DNA of 13,270 nt, taken from positions 1 to 13,270 of the forward strand of contig JABDQK010000126.1 in the NCBI GenBank assembly GCA_013042255.1, in the 5' to 3' direction. Shown one piece after another: positions 6,542 to 12,643 of this stretch (position 1 is the stretch's first letter; every line of letters begins with the position of its first letter). The notes below the pieces were generated by a model. The model was given only the letters and a program-made list of their open reading frames with translations, was not told the DNA's origin and did no database searches. The position numbers and the translations under genes were made by a program. Source of the stretch: Flavobacteriaceae bacterium. GTDB taxonomy: Bacteria; Bacteroidota; Bacteroidia; Flavobacteriales; Flavobacteriaceae.

Positions 6542-7900
6542 ATGTCAAAATTCGAATTAAAACTTCCACAAATGGGGGAAAGTGTAGCGGAAGCTACCCT
6601 TACTACATGGCTCAAAGAAGTCGGCGACACCATAGAAATGGATGAGGCCGTATTTGAAATCGCTACAGATAAGGTAGACTCTGAAGTGCCCAGCGAGGTG
6701 GAAGGAGTACTGACGGAAAAGCTGTTTGAGGTAGACGACGTAATAAAAGTAGGGCAGACCGTTGCAATTATTGAAATCGAGGGTGATTCTGCACCGGATA
6801 CCTCTCCGGACATGGAAATAAAAGAAGAGGAAGAAGCTGTGCCCGAAGAAGTAACTGCAGCCGTTGAACAACCGTTGATACAGGCTAAAGAAACGGTGAC
6901 TGCGCCAGCAGCAGACTATTCTTCTTCAGAACGATTCTATTCCCCCCTTGTAAAGAATATTGCCAAACAGGAATCCATCTCCCTTGAGGAGCTAGATTCC
7001 ATAGAGGGTTCCGGCCTTGAAGGTCGAGTAACAAAAAACGATATCCTTGCATATATTGAAGAGAGGAAAAATGAGGATGAGGGGAAAACCAGGGTTGTTG
7101 AACAACCGATAGAACCTAAGGCCGAGGCTAAAATTGAAGCGCCCAAAACGGCCGATGTACCTCATAAGGTAAGTACGGCCCAGGCGAGTGGAGCTGATGA
7201 AGTAATTCCTATGACGCGTATGGGAAAACTCATCGCTCAGCATATGACCGACAGTATTTCAACTTCTGCTCATGTTCAAAGCTTTATTGAGGTTGATGTC
7301 ACCAAGGTTGTAAACTGGCGTAACAAAGTAAAAGAGTCCTTTGAAAAACGTGAAGGGGAGAAACTGACCTTTACTCCGATATTTATGGAAGCCGTGGCCA
7401 AAGCCCTTAAAAAGTTTCCCATGGTCAACATATCGGTTAGCGGGGATAACGTGATCAAAAAGAAAAATATCAATATTGGAATGGCGGCAGCCCTTCCCGA
7501 TGGAAATCTGATTGTACCGGTCATAAAAAATGCCGATCAGCTCAACCTGGTTGGTATGGCCAAGGTAGTGAACGATCTTGCCAACAGGTCCAGGACGAAT
7601 AACCTAAAACCCGACGAGATCAAAGACGGGACCTACACCGTGACCAATGTGGGAACTTTTGGCAGTGTCTTCGGCACCCCAATTATTAATCAGCCCCAGG
7701 TAGGCATATTGGCCTTAGGCGCTATCCGCAAAGTTCCTGCAGTTATTGAGACGTCGGAAGGCGATTTTATTGGTATCAGAAGTAAAATGTTCCTCTCCCA
7801 CAGCTATGATCACAGAGTGGTGAACGGGGCACTGGGAGGTATGTTTGTCAAAGCCGTGGCAGATTATCTGGAAGATTGGGATACTGAACGGGAAATCTGA
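6542..7900 (+). CDS. 2-oxo acid dehydrogenase complex E2 (lipoyl acyltransferase), probably branched-chain type
   Basis: E2 is the core acyltransferase of 2-oxo acid dehydrogenase complexes, moving the acyl group from lipoyl-lysine to CoA. The 452-residue protein shows one lipoyl domain (residues 1-80, lipoylated Lys44 in EIATDKVDSEVP) and an acidic, Ala/Pro-rich linker. A peripheral-subunit-binding domain follows (about 132-172, SPLVKNIAKQESISLEEL to VTKNDILAYIEE), then a second charged linker and a catalytic domain from about 215 to the end. The catalytic signature reads DHRVVNG: His424 is present but the usual Asp of HxxxDG is Asn428. A single lipoyl domain and the overall type suggest the branched-chain complex rather than pyruvate dehydrogenase, but this is inference; no E1 or E3 gene is adjacent. 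Its promoter is at 6497. An eight-bp hairpin overlaps its stop codon before the next gene. Confidence 0.9.
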   Translation: MSKFELKLPQMGESVAEATLTTWLKEVGDTIEMDEAVFEIATDKVDSEVPSEVEGVLTEKLFEVDDVIKVGQTVAIIEIEGDSAPDTSPDMEIKEEEEAVPEEVTAAVEQPLIQAKETVTAPAADYSSSERFYSPLVKNIAKQESISLEELDSIEGSGLEGRVTKNDILAYIEERKNEDEGKTRVVEQPIEPKAEAKIEAPKTADVPHKVSTAQASGADEVIPMTRMGKLIAQHMTDSISTSAHVQSFIEVDVTKVVNWRNKVKESFEKREGEKLTFTPIFMEAVAKALKKFPMVNISVSGDNVIKKKNINIGMAAALPDGNLIVPVIKNADQLNLVGMAKVVNDLANRSRTNNLKPDEIKDGTYTVTNVGTFGSVFGTPIINQPQVGILALGAIRKVPAVIETSEGDFIGIRSKMFLSHSYDHRVVNGALGGMFVKAVADYLEDWDTEREI

Positions 7901-7910
7901 TTTTTCCCGT
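7888..7910 (+). other. Perfect eight-bp hairpin over the E2 stop codon
   Basis: ACGGGAAA (7888-7895) pairs with TTTCCCGT (7903-7910) around a seven-base loop holding the TGA stop. There is no T-run after it, so it is not a classic terminator. It could stabilise the upstream message end or lower readthrough into the exonuclease gene; the pairing itself is seen, the role is inferred. Confidence 0.4.
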
Positions 7911-7948
7911 AAGGGTAATAAGAATCTGCAACACGCAAAATCAAGGAA

Positions 7949-8725
7949 ATGAATTTAAACCTCAGCAAACCTATTTGCTTTTTTGACCTCGAAACCACGG
8001 GAACCAATGTAGCAAAGGACAGAATAGTAGAGATATCCATCCTAAAAGTCAGTCCAAACGGGGAGAAAGAACAGCGTACCTGGCTTGTGAACCCGGAATG
8101 TAAAATTCCTGAAAACGTAGTCGCCATTCATGGTATTTCTAATGAAATGGTGGCGAACGAGCCCACTTTTGCCGAGTTATCCAAGGAAATCTATCAGTTT
8201 ATTAAGGACAGTGATCTGGCCGGTTTTAATTCAGATCGCTTTGATATTCCACTGCTGGCAGAAGAGATGTTACGGGCCGGTGTTGATTTTGACATGAAAA
8301 ACATGGTCTCTGTTGATGTTCAGACGATTTTTCACAAAATGGAACAGCGGACACTCTCTGCTGCCTATAAATTCTATTGTGATAAGGAATTAGTCGGAGC
8401 TCATGGGGCAAAGGCTGATACCGAGGCTACTTACGAGGTTCTCCTGGCTCAGTTAGATCGCTACCCCGATCTGGAGAATAATATTAAAAAACTGGCAGAT
8501 TTTTCGACCTATCGCCAGAATGCAGATTTTGCTGGGTTTATTGGATTTGACGAGGATGAGGAGGAAATTTTCACCTTTGGAAAACACAAGGGAAAGAAGG
8601 TGAGTGTGGTATTGGAAGAAGAGCCGGGTTACTTTGGTTGGATCCTGAATGCAGATTTTCCCCTCTATACCAAAAAGGTACTCACTCAGATCAAACTAAG
8701 GAAACTTAATAATAAACTACAGTAG
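7949..8725 (+). CDS. DEDDh 3'-5' exonuclease (DnaQ-like) with ExoX-type C-terminal domain
   Basis: The 258-residue protein belongs to the DnaQ-like exonuclease superfamily, which removes nucleotides from DNA or RNA 3' ends with two metal ions. All five catalytic residues of the DEDDh class can be placed: Asp13 and Glu15 in FFDLETTG, Asp99 in NSDRFDIPLL, His152 and Asp157 in GAHGAKADTEAT. The exonuclease domain covers about 1-170. After an acidic linker (DEDEEEI), residues about 208-250 (FTFGKHKGKKV to GYFGWILNADFP) form a second small domain, like the C-terminal part of exodeoxyribonuclease X-type proteins. It is much shorter than a polymerase III alpha-epsilon fusion and lacks a helicase, so a repair or RNA-processing role is more likely than proofreading. 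It lies 48 bases after the E2 stop and eight bases before the FAH gene. Confidence 0.88.
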   Translation: MNLNLSKPICFFDLETTGTNVAKDRIVEISILKVSPNGEKEQRTWLVNPECKIPENVVAIHGISNEMVANEPTFAELSKEIYQFIKDSDLAGFNSDRFDIPLLAEEMLRAGVDFDMKNMVSVDVQTIFHKMEQRTLSAAYKFYCDKELVGAHGAKADTEATYEVLLAQLDRYPDLENNIKKLADFSTYRQNADFAGFIGFDEDEEEIFTFGKHKGKKVSVVLEEEPGYFGWILNADFPLYTKKVLTQIKLRKLNNKLQ

Positions 8726-8733
8726 GCAGAAAG

Positions 8734-9345
8734 ATGAAGCTTATTTGCATCGGACGAAATTACGCTGATCACATTAAAGAATTATCTAATGAACGACCGG
8801 CTGATCCGGTGGTTTTCATAAAGCCCGACTCGGCTGTTTTACCAAAAGAACAGGCATTTTATATCCCGGAATTTACCAAGGATGTTCACTATGAAGTTGA
8901 GGTCCTGGTGAAAATCAAAAAAGTTGGTAAACATATTGACACCCGATTTGCCCATAAATACTACGACGAGATCGGTCTGGGGATCGATTTTACTGCCCGC
9001 GATCTGCAGGCTAAACTCAAAGAAAAAGGCCTGCCATGGGAAAAAGCCAAGGGCTTTGATGGTGCTGCGGTAATTGGTAAATGGTTGCCTAAAAACCAGT
9101 TTGAGGATTTGGAACAGCTGAATTTCGACCTGTCAAAAAACGGGGAAGTGGTGCAGCAGGGAAATACGTCAGATATGTTGTGGTCGGTTGATGAACTCAT
9201 CAGCTATACTTCTCATTATTTTACTTTAAAAAAGGGCGATATTATCTTCTCGGGCACACCTGCAGGTGTTGGCAAAGTAAGTCCAAATGATTACCTTTCC
9301 GGCAAATTGGAGGGCACGGAAATGTTTCGCATAAATATAAAGTAG
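8734..9345 (+). CDS. Fumarylacetoacetate hydrolase (FAH)-family protein, FAHD1-like
   Basis: The 203-residue protein is a single FAH catalytic domain like FAHD1/YcgM, cytoplasmic metal-dependent enzymes that cleave C-C bonds in acylpyruvates or decarboxylate oxaloacetate. The start KLICIGRNYADHIKEL is the typical family opening. The metal ligands are visible as Glu54 and Glu56 in VHYEVEVLV and Asp85 in GIDFTARD. ARDLQAKLKEKGLPWEKAKGFD is the conserved lid/substrate segment, and GDIIFSGTPAGVGKV the conserved C-terminal loop. Length fits the short, single-domain branch rather than the 420-residue tyrosine-pathway enzyme, and no tyrosine or homogentisate genes are nearby. Exact substrate is unproven. 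Its stop codon abuts the ATG of the Hpt gene (no gap), so the two are very likely translationally coupled. Confidence 0.92.
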   Translation: MKLICIGRNYADHIKELSNERPADPVVFIKPDSAVLPKEQAFYIPEFTKDVHYEVEVLVKIKKVGKHIDTRFAHKYYDEIGLGIDFTARDLQAKLKEKGLPWEKAKGFDGAAVIGKWLPKNQFEDLEQLNFDLSKNGEVVQQGNTSDMLWSVDELISYTSHYFTLKKGDIIFSGTPAGVGKVSPNDYLSGKLEGTEMFRINIK

Positions 9346-9684
9346 ATGATCTATAGTCTGGATAAATTAAATGAGATGGCAGATGGGGACAATGATTTTG
9401 TCTTGTCTGTAATTACGGTTTTCCTCGAGGAGGTGCCTCAGGATCTTGAGGATCTGGAAAAAGCCTTGGATAAAGGGGACTATGAGAATGTCTATAAGTT
9501 AGCCCATAAAATAAAACCCAATGTGGATATACTTGGGATGGAGCAAACCCGGGCCATAGCACTGGAAATAGAAACCCTGGGGAAGGATGAGAAAAATAAA
9601 GATCTCATTGAAGAAAAATTTCCCGCTTTAAAGAAAGATATTCATCAGGTTATTGGCGAGTTGCGCAAAGATTTTGAGGTATAA
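9346..9684 (+). CDS. Stand-alone histidine phosphotransfer (Hpt) domain protein
   Basis: Hpt domains relay phosphate between response-regulator receiver domains and a second regulator in multi-step phosphorelays. The 112-residue product is a single four-helix-type Hpt domain. The phospho-acceptor is His54 in LAHKIKPNVDILGM, where the usual AHxLKGSSxxLG motif keeps His, the +3 Lys and LG but has Pro-Asn in place of Gly-Ser. An acidic first helix pair (FLEEVPQDLEDLEKALDKGDYENV) precedes it, as in the family. No membrane segment or kinase domain is attached, and no histidine kinase or receiver gene is within the window, so its partners lie elsewhere. It starts right after the FAH stop and its TAA overlaps the cinA ATG (TAATG), placing it in a tight three-gene unit. 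The Hpt call is good, the signal it serves is unknown. Confidence 0.85.
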   Translation: MIYSLDKLNEMADGDNDFVLSVITVFLEEVPQDLEDLEKALDKGDYENVYKLAHKIKPNVDILGMEQTRAIALEIETLGKDEKNKDLIEEKFPALKKDIHQVIGELRKDFEV

Positions 9685-10931
9685 TGCTTGCTGAAATAAT
9701 TACCATTGGCGATGAAATCCTGATCGGTCAGATCGTCGACACCAATTCTGCTTACATTGCTACCGAGTTCAATAAATTCGGTATTTCGGTCTACCAGATT
9801 ACTTCTGTACAAGACGAGAAAGAACATATCCTTAAGGCCCTTGAGGAAGCCTCGGGCAGGGCCCAGCTAATTATCTTAACTGGGGGTCTGGGGCCTACAA
9901 AAGACGATATTACTAAACACACCCTTTGTGAATACTTTAATGATAAAATGGTCCTCAACGAGGAAGTACTTAAGCATATAGAGTATTTATTTAAAACATA
10001 CATCTCTACCCCCATTTCTGAGGTTAACCGAAAACAGGCATATCTTCCTTCCCGTGCGGAGGTGCTGCATAACAAGTACGGTACTGCGCCAGGGATGTGG
10101 ATTGAAGATAAGGACAAGATTTTCGTATCCCTCCCCGGAGTTCCATATGAAATGAAAGAATTAATGTCAAAATATGTGCTGCCCAGGATCGCGGAAAAAT
10201 ACAATACTCCGTTTATTCTACATAAGACCCTGATGACATACGGGTTAGGGGAGAGTGCGATTGCTGAACGTATTGCCGATATTGAAGATAATTTACCTTC
10301 TTACATTAAACTTGCCTATTTACCCAATCTGGGAAAAGTGCGCCTTCGTCTTACCGCCAAAGGACCGGATAAAAAGGTGCTGGAAGAAGGAGTTAAGGAA
10401 GTTACCACGAGGATCTATGATACCATAGGGGAACTTATTTCAGGAGAAGAAGAGGAGGGCGTCCTGGAGGCTGTGGTGGGGAAATTACTGCTATCAAAAA
10501 ATAAGACCATAGCAACCGCCGAGAGTTTTACCGGAGGGAAGATTGCTGAACAGATCACTGCCATTCCCGGCGCATCGGGATATTTTGTGGGGGGAGTTGT
10601 AGGCTACGCTACCAGAACAAAGATCGACATACTCAAGGTGCCGGAAGTACTTATAGAAAAACATTCGGTTGTTAGTGCAGAGGTAGCTTCCGTGATGGCT
10701 GAGAACATTCGTTCCCTAATGAATTCAGATTTCGGGATCGCTACTACAGGAAATGCCGGACCAACCAAAGGCGATTCAGATGCTCCTATTGGTACAATAT
10801 ATATCGCCATATCCAGTGATAAGGGTACACGGGTAGAACATTTTTCAATGGGAAACCACCGCGTGAGGATCGTACAGAAAGGGGTTCATAAAGCCCTGGA
10901 AATGTTGCAGGAAGAAATTTTAAAATTCTGA
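9684..10931 (+). CDS. cinA: CinA-family protein (molybdopterin-binding-like domain plus nicotinamide-nucleotide amidase domain)
   Basis: The 415-residue protein has the classic two-domain CinA layout. Residues 1-170 form a MoaB/MogA-like domain (EIITIGDEILIGQIVDTNSAYI, ILTGGLGPTKDDITK, SLPGVPYEMKEL). In characterised homologues this part hydrolyses ADP-ribose or related compounds. Residues about 255-412 form the PncC amidase domain, converting NMN to nicotinate mononucleotide in NAD recycling, with the nucleophile Ser281 in TAESFTGGKIAEQIT. The late loop GNAGPTKGDSDAPIGTIYIA carries the family's glycine-rich substrate site, although with TKGD rather than the usual Gly-rich run. Full length for the family. 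The start codon overlaps the Hpt stop by one base. The name refers to competence/damage-inducible genes in Gram-positives; a metabolite-repair role is more likely here. It is last in the run; the next promoter begins nine bases after its stop. Confidence 0.95.
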   Translation: MLAEIITIGDEILIGQIVDTNSAYIATEFNKFGISVYQITSVQDEKEHILKALEEASGRAQLIILTGGLGPTKDDITKHTLCEYFNDKMVLNEEVLKHIEYLFKTYISTPISEVNRKQAYLPSRAEVLHNKYGTAPGMWIEDKDKIFVSLPGVPYEMKELMSKYVLPRIAEKYNTPFILHKTLMTYGLGESAIAERIADIEDNLPSYIKLAYLPNLGKVRLRLTAKGPDKKVLEEGVKEVTTRIYDTIGELISGEEEEGVLEAVVGKLLLSKNKTIATAESFTGGKIAEQITAIPGASGYFVGGVVGYATRTKIDILKVPEVLIEKHSVVSAEVASVMAENIRSLMNSDFGIATTGNAGPTKGDSDAPIGTIYIAISSDKGTRVEHFSMGNHRVRIVQKGVHKALEMLQEEILKF

Positions 10932-10939
10932 AAAAGATT

Positions 10940-10970
10940 TTTGCTCTTCCGTGAAAATGACGTAAATTTG
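10940..10970 (+). promoter_or_regulatory. Bacteroidota housekeeping promoter for rpmB unit
   Basis: TTTG (10940-10943) and TAAATTTG (10963-10970) match the -33 TTTG and -7 TAnnTTTG elements with a 19-base spacer, the best promoter in the window. Transcription should start about five bases later, giving a leader near 30 bases before rpmB. Confidence 0.85.
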
Positions 10971-11003
10971 CATCCTGTTTTAAACAATGTAAAGTAGAGC
11001 ACC

Positions 11004-11240
11004 ATGTCTAAAGTTTGCGAAATTACCGGGAAGAGGGCGATGTTCGGAAATAATGTATCGTTTTCGATCAATAAAACCAGAAGGAGATTTGACGTGAATC
11101 TTTCCAAGAAGAGATTCTATATTCCTGAAGAAGATCGCTGGATCACCTTAAAAGTATCGGCAAGAGCTCTTAAAAGCATTCACAAAAAAGGAATTTCTGC
11201 CGTTTTAAAAGAAGCGCGTCAGAACGGAATATTAAAGTAA
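11004..11240 (+). CDS. rpmB: Large-subunit ribosomal protein bL28
   Basis: bL28 is a small basic protein of the 50S subunit. The 78 residues match the family along the full length: SKVCEITGKRAMFGNNVSFS, then INKTRRRFDVNLSKKRFYIP and a helix-rich C-terminus (KVSARALKSIHKKGI). Only one Cys (residue 5) is present, so this is a zinc-free (C-minus) form without a zinc ribbon. It is the first gene of the unit behind the strong promoter at 10940 and lies 19 bases ahead of rpmG. High expression is expected. The start is fixed by family alignment. Confidence 0.98.
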   Translation: MSKVCEITGKRAMFGNNVSFSINKTRRRFDVNLSKKRFYIPEEDRWITLKVSARALKSIHKKGISAVLKEARQNGILK

Positions 11241-11259
11241 GCCAATAAATTAGCATACC

Positions 11260-11442
11260 ATGGCAAAAAAAGGAAATAGGGTTCAGGTGATCCTGGAATG
11301 TACAGAGCATAAAGAATCCGGAATGCCCGGAACTTCCAGGTATATCACTACCAAGAATAAGAAGAATACTCCGGACCGCCTGGAGATCAAGAAATTCAAC
11401 CCCATTCTGAAAAGAATGACAGTTCATAAAGAGATAAAGTAA
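11260..11442 (+). CDS. rpmG: Large-subunit ribosomal protein bL33
   Basis: bL33 sits near the E site of the 50S subunit. The 60-residue product shows the family core ([38 protein letters not shown]) and the KK-rich start. The family's zinc form has four Cys; here only Cys14 remains, so this is again a zinc-independent variant. It lies between rpmB and the DUF4295 gene, six bases before the latter, a fixed order in Flavobacteriaceae. Confidence 0.98.
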   Translation: MAKKGNRVQVILECTEHKESGMPGTSRYITTKNKKNTPDRLEIKKFNPILKRMTVHKEIK

Positions 11443-11448
11443 GAAGAC

Positions 11449-11598
11449 ATGGCAAAGAAGACCGTAGCAACCCTTCAGGGAAAATCAAAGAGATTGACCA
11501 AAGCGATAAAAATGGTGAAGTCGCCTAAAAGTGGCGCCTATACTTTCGTTGAGTCTGTAATGCCACCTGAGATGGTGAACGAATGGCTGACTAAATAA
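11449..11598 (+). CDS. DUF4295 protein, very probably ribosomal protein bL38
   Basis: This 49-residue, strongly basic product (MAKKTVATLQGKSKRLTKAI, then KMVKSPKSGAYTFVESVMPP and EMVNEWLTK) is the short Bacteroidota-specific DUF4295 family. It starts six bases after rpmG, in the same unit as bL28 and bL33, and is followed by the unit's terminator. A new large-subunit protein named bL38 was seen in the cryo-EM structure of the Flavobacterium johnsoniae ribosome; from memory, I believe it is this family, but I could not check. Size, charge and operon place all fit a ribosomal protein. It is easily missed because it falls below common length cut-offs. The ATG is the only plausible start; there is no Shine-Dalgarno. 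Confidence 0.88.
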   Translation: MAKKTVATLQGKSKRLTKAIKMVKSPKSGAYTFVESVMPPEMVNEWLTK

Positions 11599-11621
11599 TA
11601 GTAAGCTCTTATAAACGAAAT

Positions 11622-11655
11622 AAGCCGCTCTCTCAGGATAGCGGCTTTTTTATTT
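11622..11655 (+). terminator. Intrinsic terminator of rpmB-rpmG-DUF4295 unit
   Basis: AAGCCGCT (11622-11629) pairs with AGCGGCTT (11640-11647) around a ten-base loop and is followed by a T-rich run through 11655. It begins 23 bases after the DUF4295 stop. The -7-like element of ftsY starts three bases beyond the T-run, so one unit's end and the next unit's promoter are nearly fused. Confidence 0.9.
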
Positions 11656-11657
11656 CT

Positions 11658-11665
11658 TATATTTG
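11658..11665 (+). promoter_or_regulatory. Bacteroidota -7 element (TATATTTG) ahead of ftsY
   Basis: TATATTTG matches TAnnTTTG and ends 24 bases before the ftsY ATG. The -33 position falls in the terminator loop and shows no TTTG, so strength is uncertain. Confidence 0.5.
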
Positions 11666-11689
11666 AAACCGCCATAGAATAGCCGTCGT

Positions 11690-12643
11690 ATGAGTATTTT
11701 TAAAAAAATATTTTCTTCCGAAAAAAAGGAAAGCCTCGACAAAGGACTGGAAAAAACCAAAACCAGTTTCTTTTCCAAATTGGGGAAAGCCGTTGCCGGG
11801 AAGTCGAAAGTTGATGATGAAGTTCTCGATAACCTGGAAGAGGTATTGGTTACTTCTGACGTAGGTGTAAATACCACCCTTAAGATCATTGAACGAATTG
11901 AGGAGCGGGTTGCAGCCGACAAGTATCTGGGGACCGAAGAGCTGAATTTAATTTTAAGGGAAGAAATCGCCGGCTTACTCTCCGAAACGCATACTGGCGA
12001 GGATACTGATTTTGTACTGCCCGCTGATAAGAAACCGTATGTGATAATGGTAGTAGGAGTAAACGGAGTAGGTAAGACCACCACTATTGGGAAGCTGGCT
12101 TATCAGTTTAAGAAGAAGGGGCATTCAGTGGTCCTGGGTGCTGCAGATACCTTCAGGGCAGCTGCCATAGATCAGCTTCAGGTTTGGGCCGATCGGGTTG
12201 AAGTTCCTATAGTTAAACAAAAAATGGGAAGTGACCCTGCTTCAGTGGCTTTTGATACCCTGAATGCTGCCAAAGCAAAAGAGGCTGATGTAGTACTTAT
12301 TGATACTGCCGGACGCCTTCACAACAAGGTGAATCTGATGAACGAACTAAGCAAGGTAAAGCGCGTGATGCAGAAGGTGGTACCCGATGCACCCCACGAG
12401 GTATTACTCGTCCTGGACGGATCAACGGGGCAAAATGCCTTTGAACAGGCAAAGCAATTCACCAAAGCTACGGAGGTTAGTTCCCTGGCCGTAACAAAAC
12501 TCGATGGTACCGCTAAAGGCGGTGTGGTAATCGGAATCTCAGACCAATTTCAAATCCCGGTGAAATACATCGGTGTTGGAGAAAGGATTGAAGATCTGCA
12601 GGTATTCAATAAATTCGAATTTGTAGACTCATTTTTCAGTTGA
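11690..12643 (+). CDS. ftsY: Signal recognition particle receptor FtsY
   Basis: FtsY is the membrane-associated GTPase that docks SRP-bound ribosomes at the Sec translocon. The 317-residue protein has a short basic amphipathic start (MSIFKKIFSSEKK), the helical N domain (about 30-105, LDNLEEVLVTSDVGVNTT), and the GTPase domain: P-loop GVNGVGKTTT near 123-132, ADTFRAAAIDQL (insertion box), DTAGR, TKLDGTAKGG, and closing GVGERIEDLQVF. It lacks the long acidic A domain of E. coli FtsY, as is normal for this phylum. Its stop overlaps the TTG start of the next gene. Expression is expected from the element at 11658. Confidence 0.98.
   Translation: MSIFKKIFSSEKKESLDKGLEKTKTSFFSKLGKAVAGKSKVDDEVLDNLEEVLVTSDVGVNTTLKIIERIEERVAADKYLGTEELNLILREEIAGLLSETHTGEDTDFVLPADKKPYVIMVVGVNGVGKTTTIGKLAYQFKKKGHSVVLGAADTFRAAAIDQLQVWADRVEVPIVKQKMGSDPASVAFDTLNAAKAKEADVVLIDTAGRLHNKVNLMNELSKVKRVMQKVVPDAPHEVLLVLDGSTGQNAFEQAKQFTKATEVSSLAVTKLDGTAKGGVVIGISDQFQIPVKYIGVGERIEDLQVFNKFEFVDSFFS

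Noticed and set aside
6532..6813. Ser/Thr-rich minus-strand frame of 93 codons opposite the lipoyl domain
   Set aside because: Its composition simply mirrors the Glu/Val-rich coding strand of E2.
9791..10204. 137-codon open frame on the minus strand
   Set aside because: It lies wholly inside cinA, whose conserved motifs cover the plus strand here; the minus frame shows no recognisable domain.
11650..12084. 144-codon open frame on the minus strand
   Set aside because: It is antisense to ftsY, low in complexity (Ser/Thr/Val-rich), and overlaps the terminator and ftsY promoter region.
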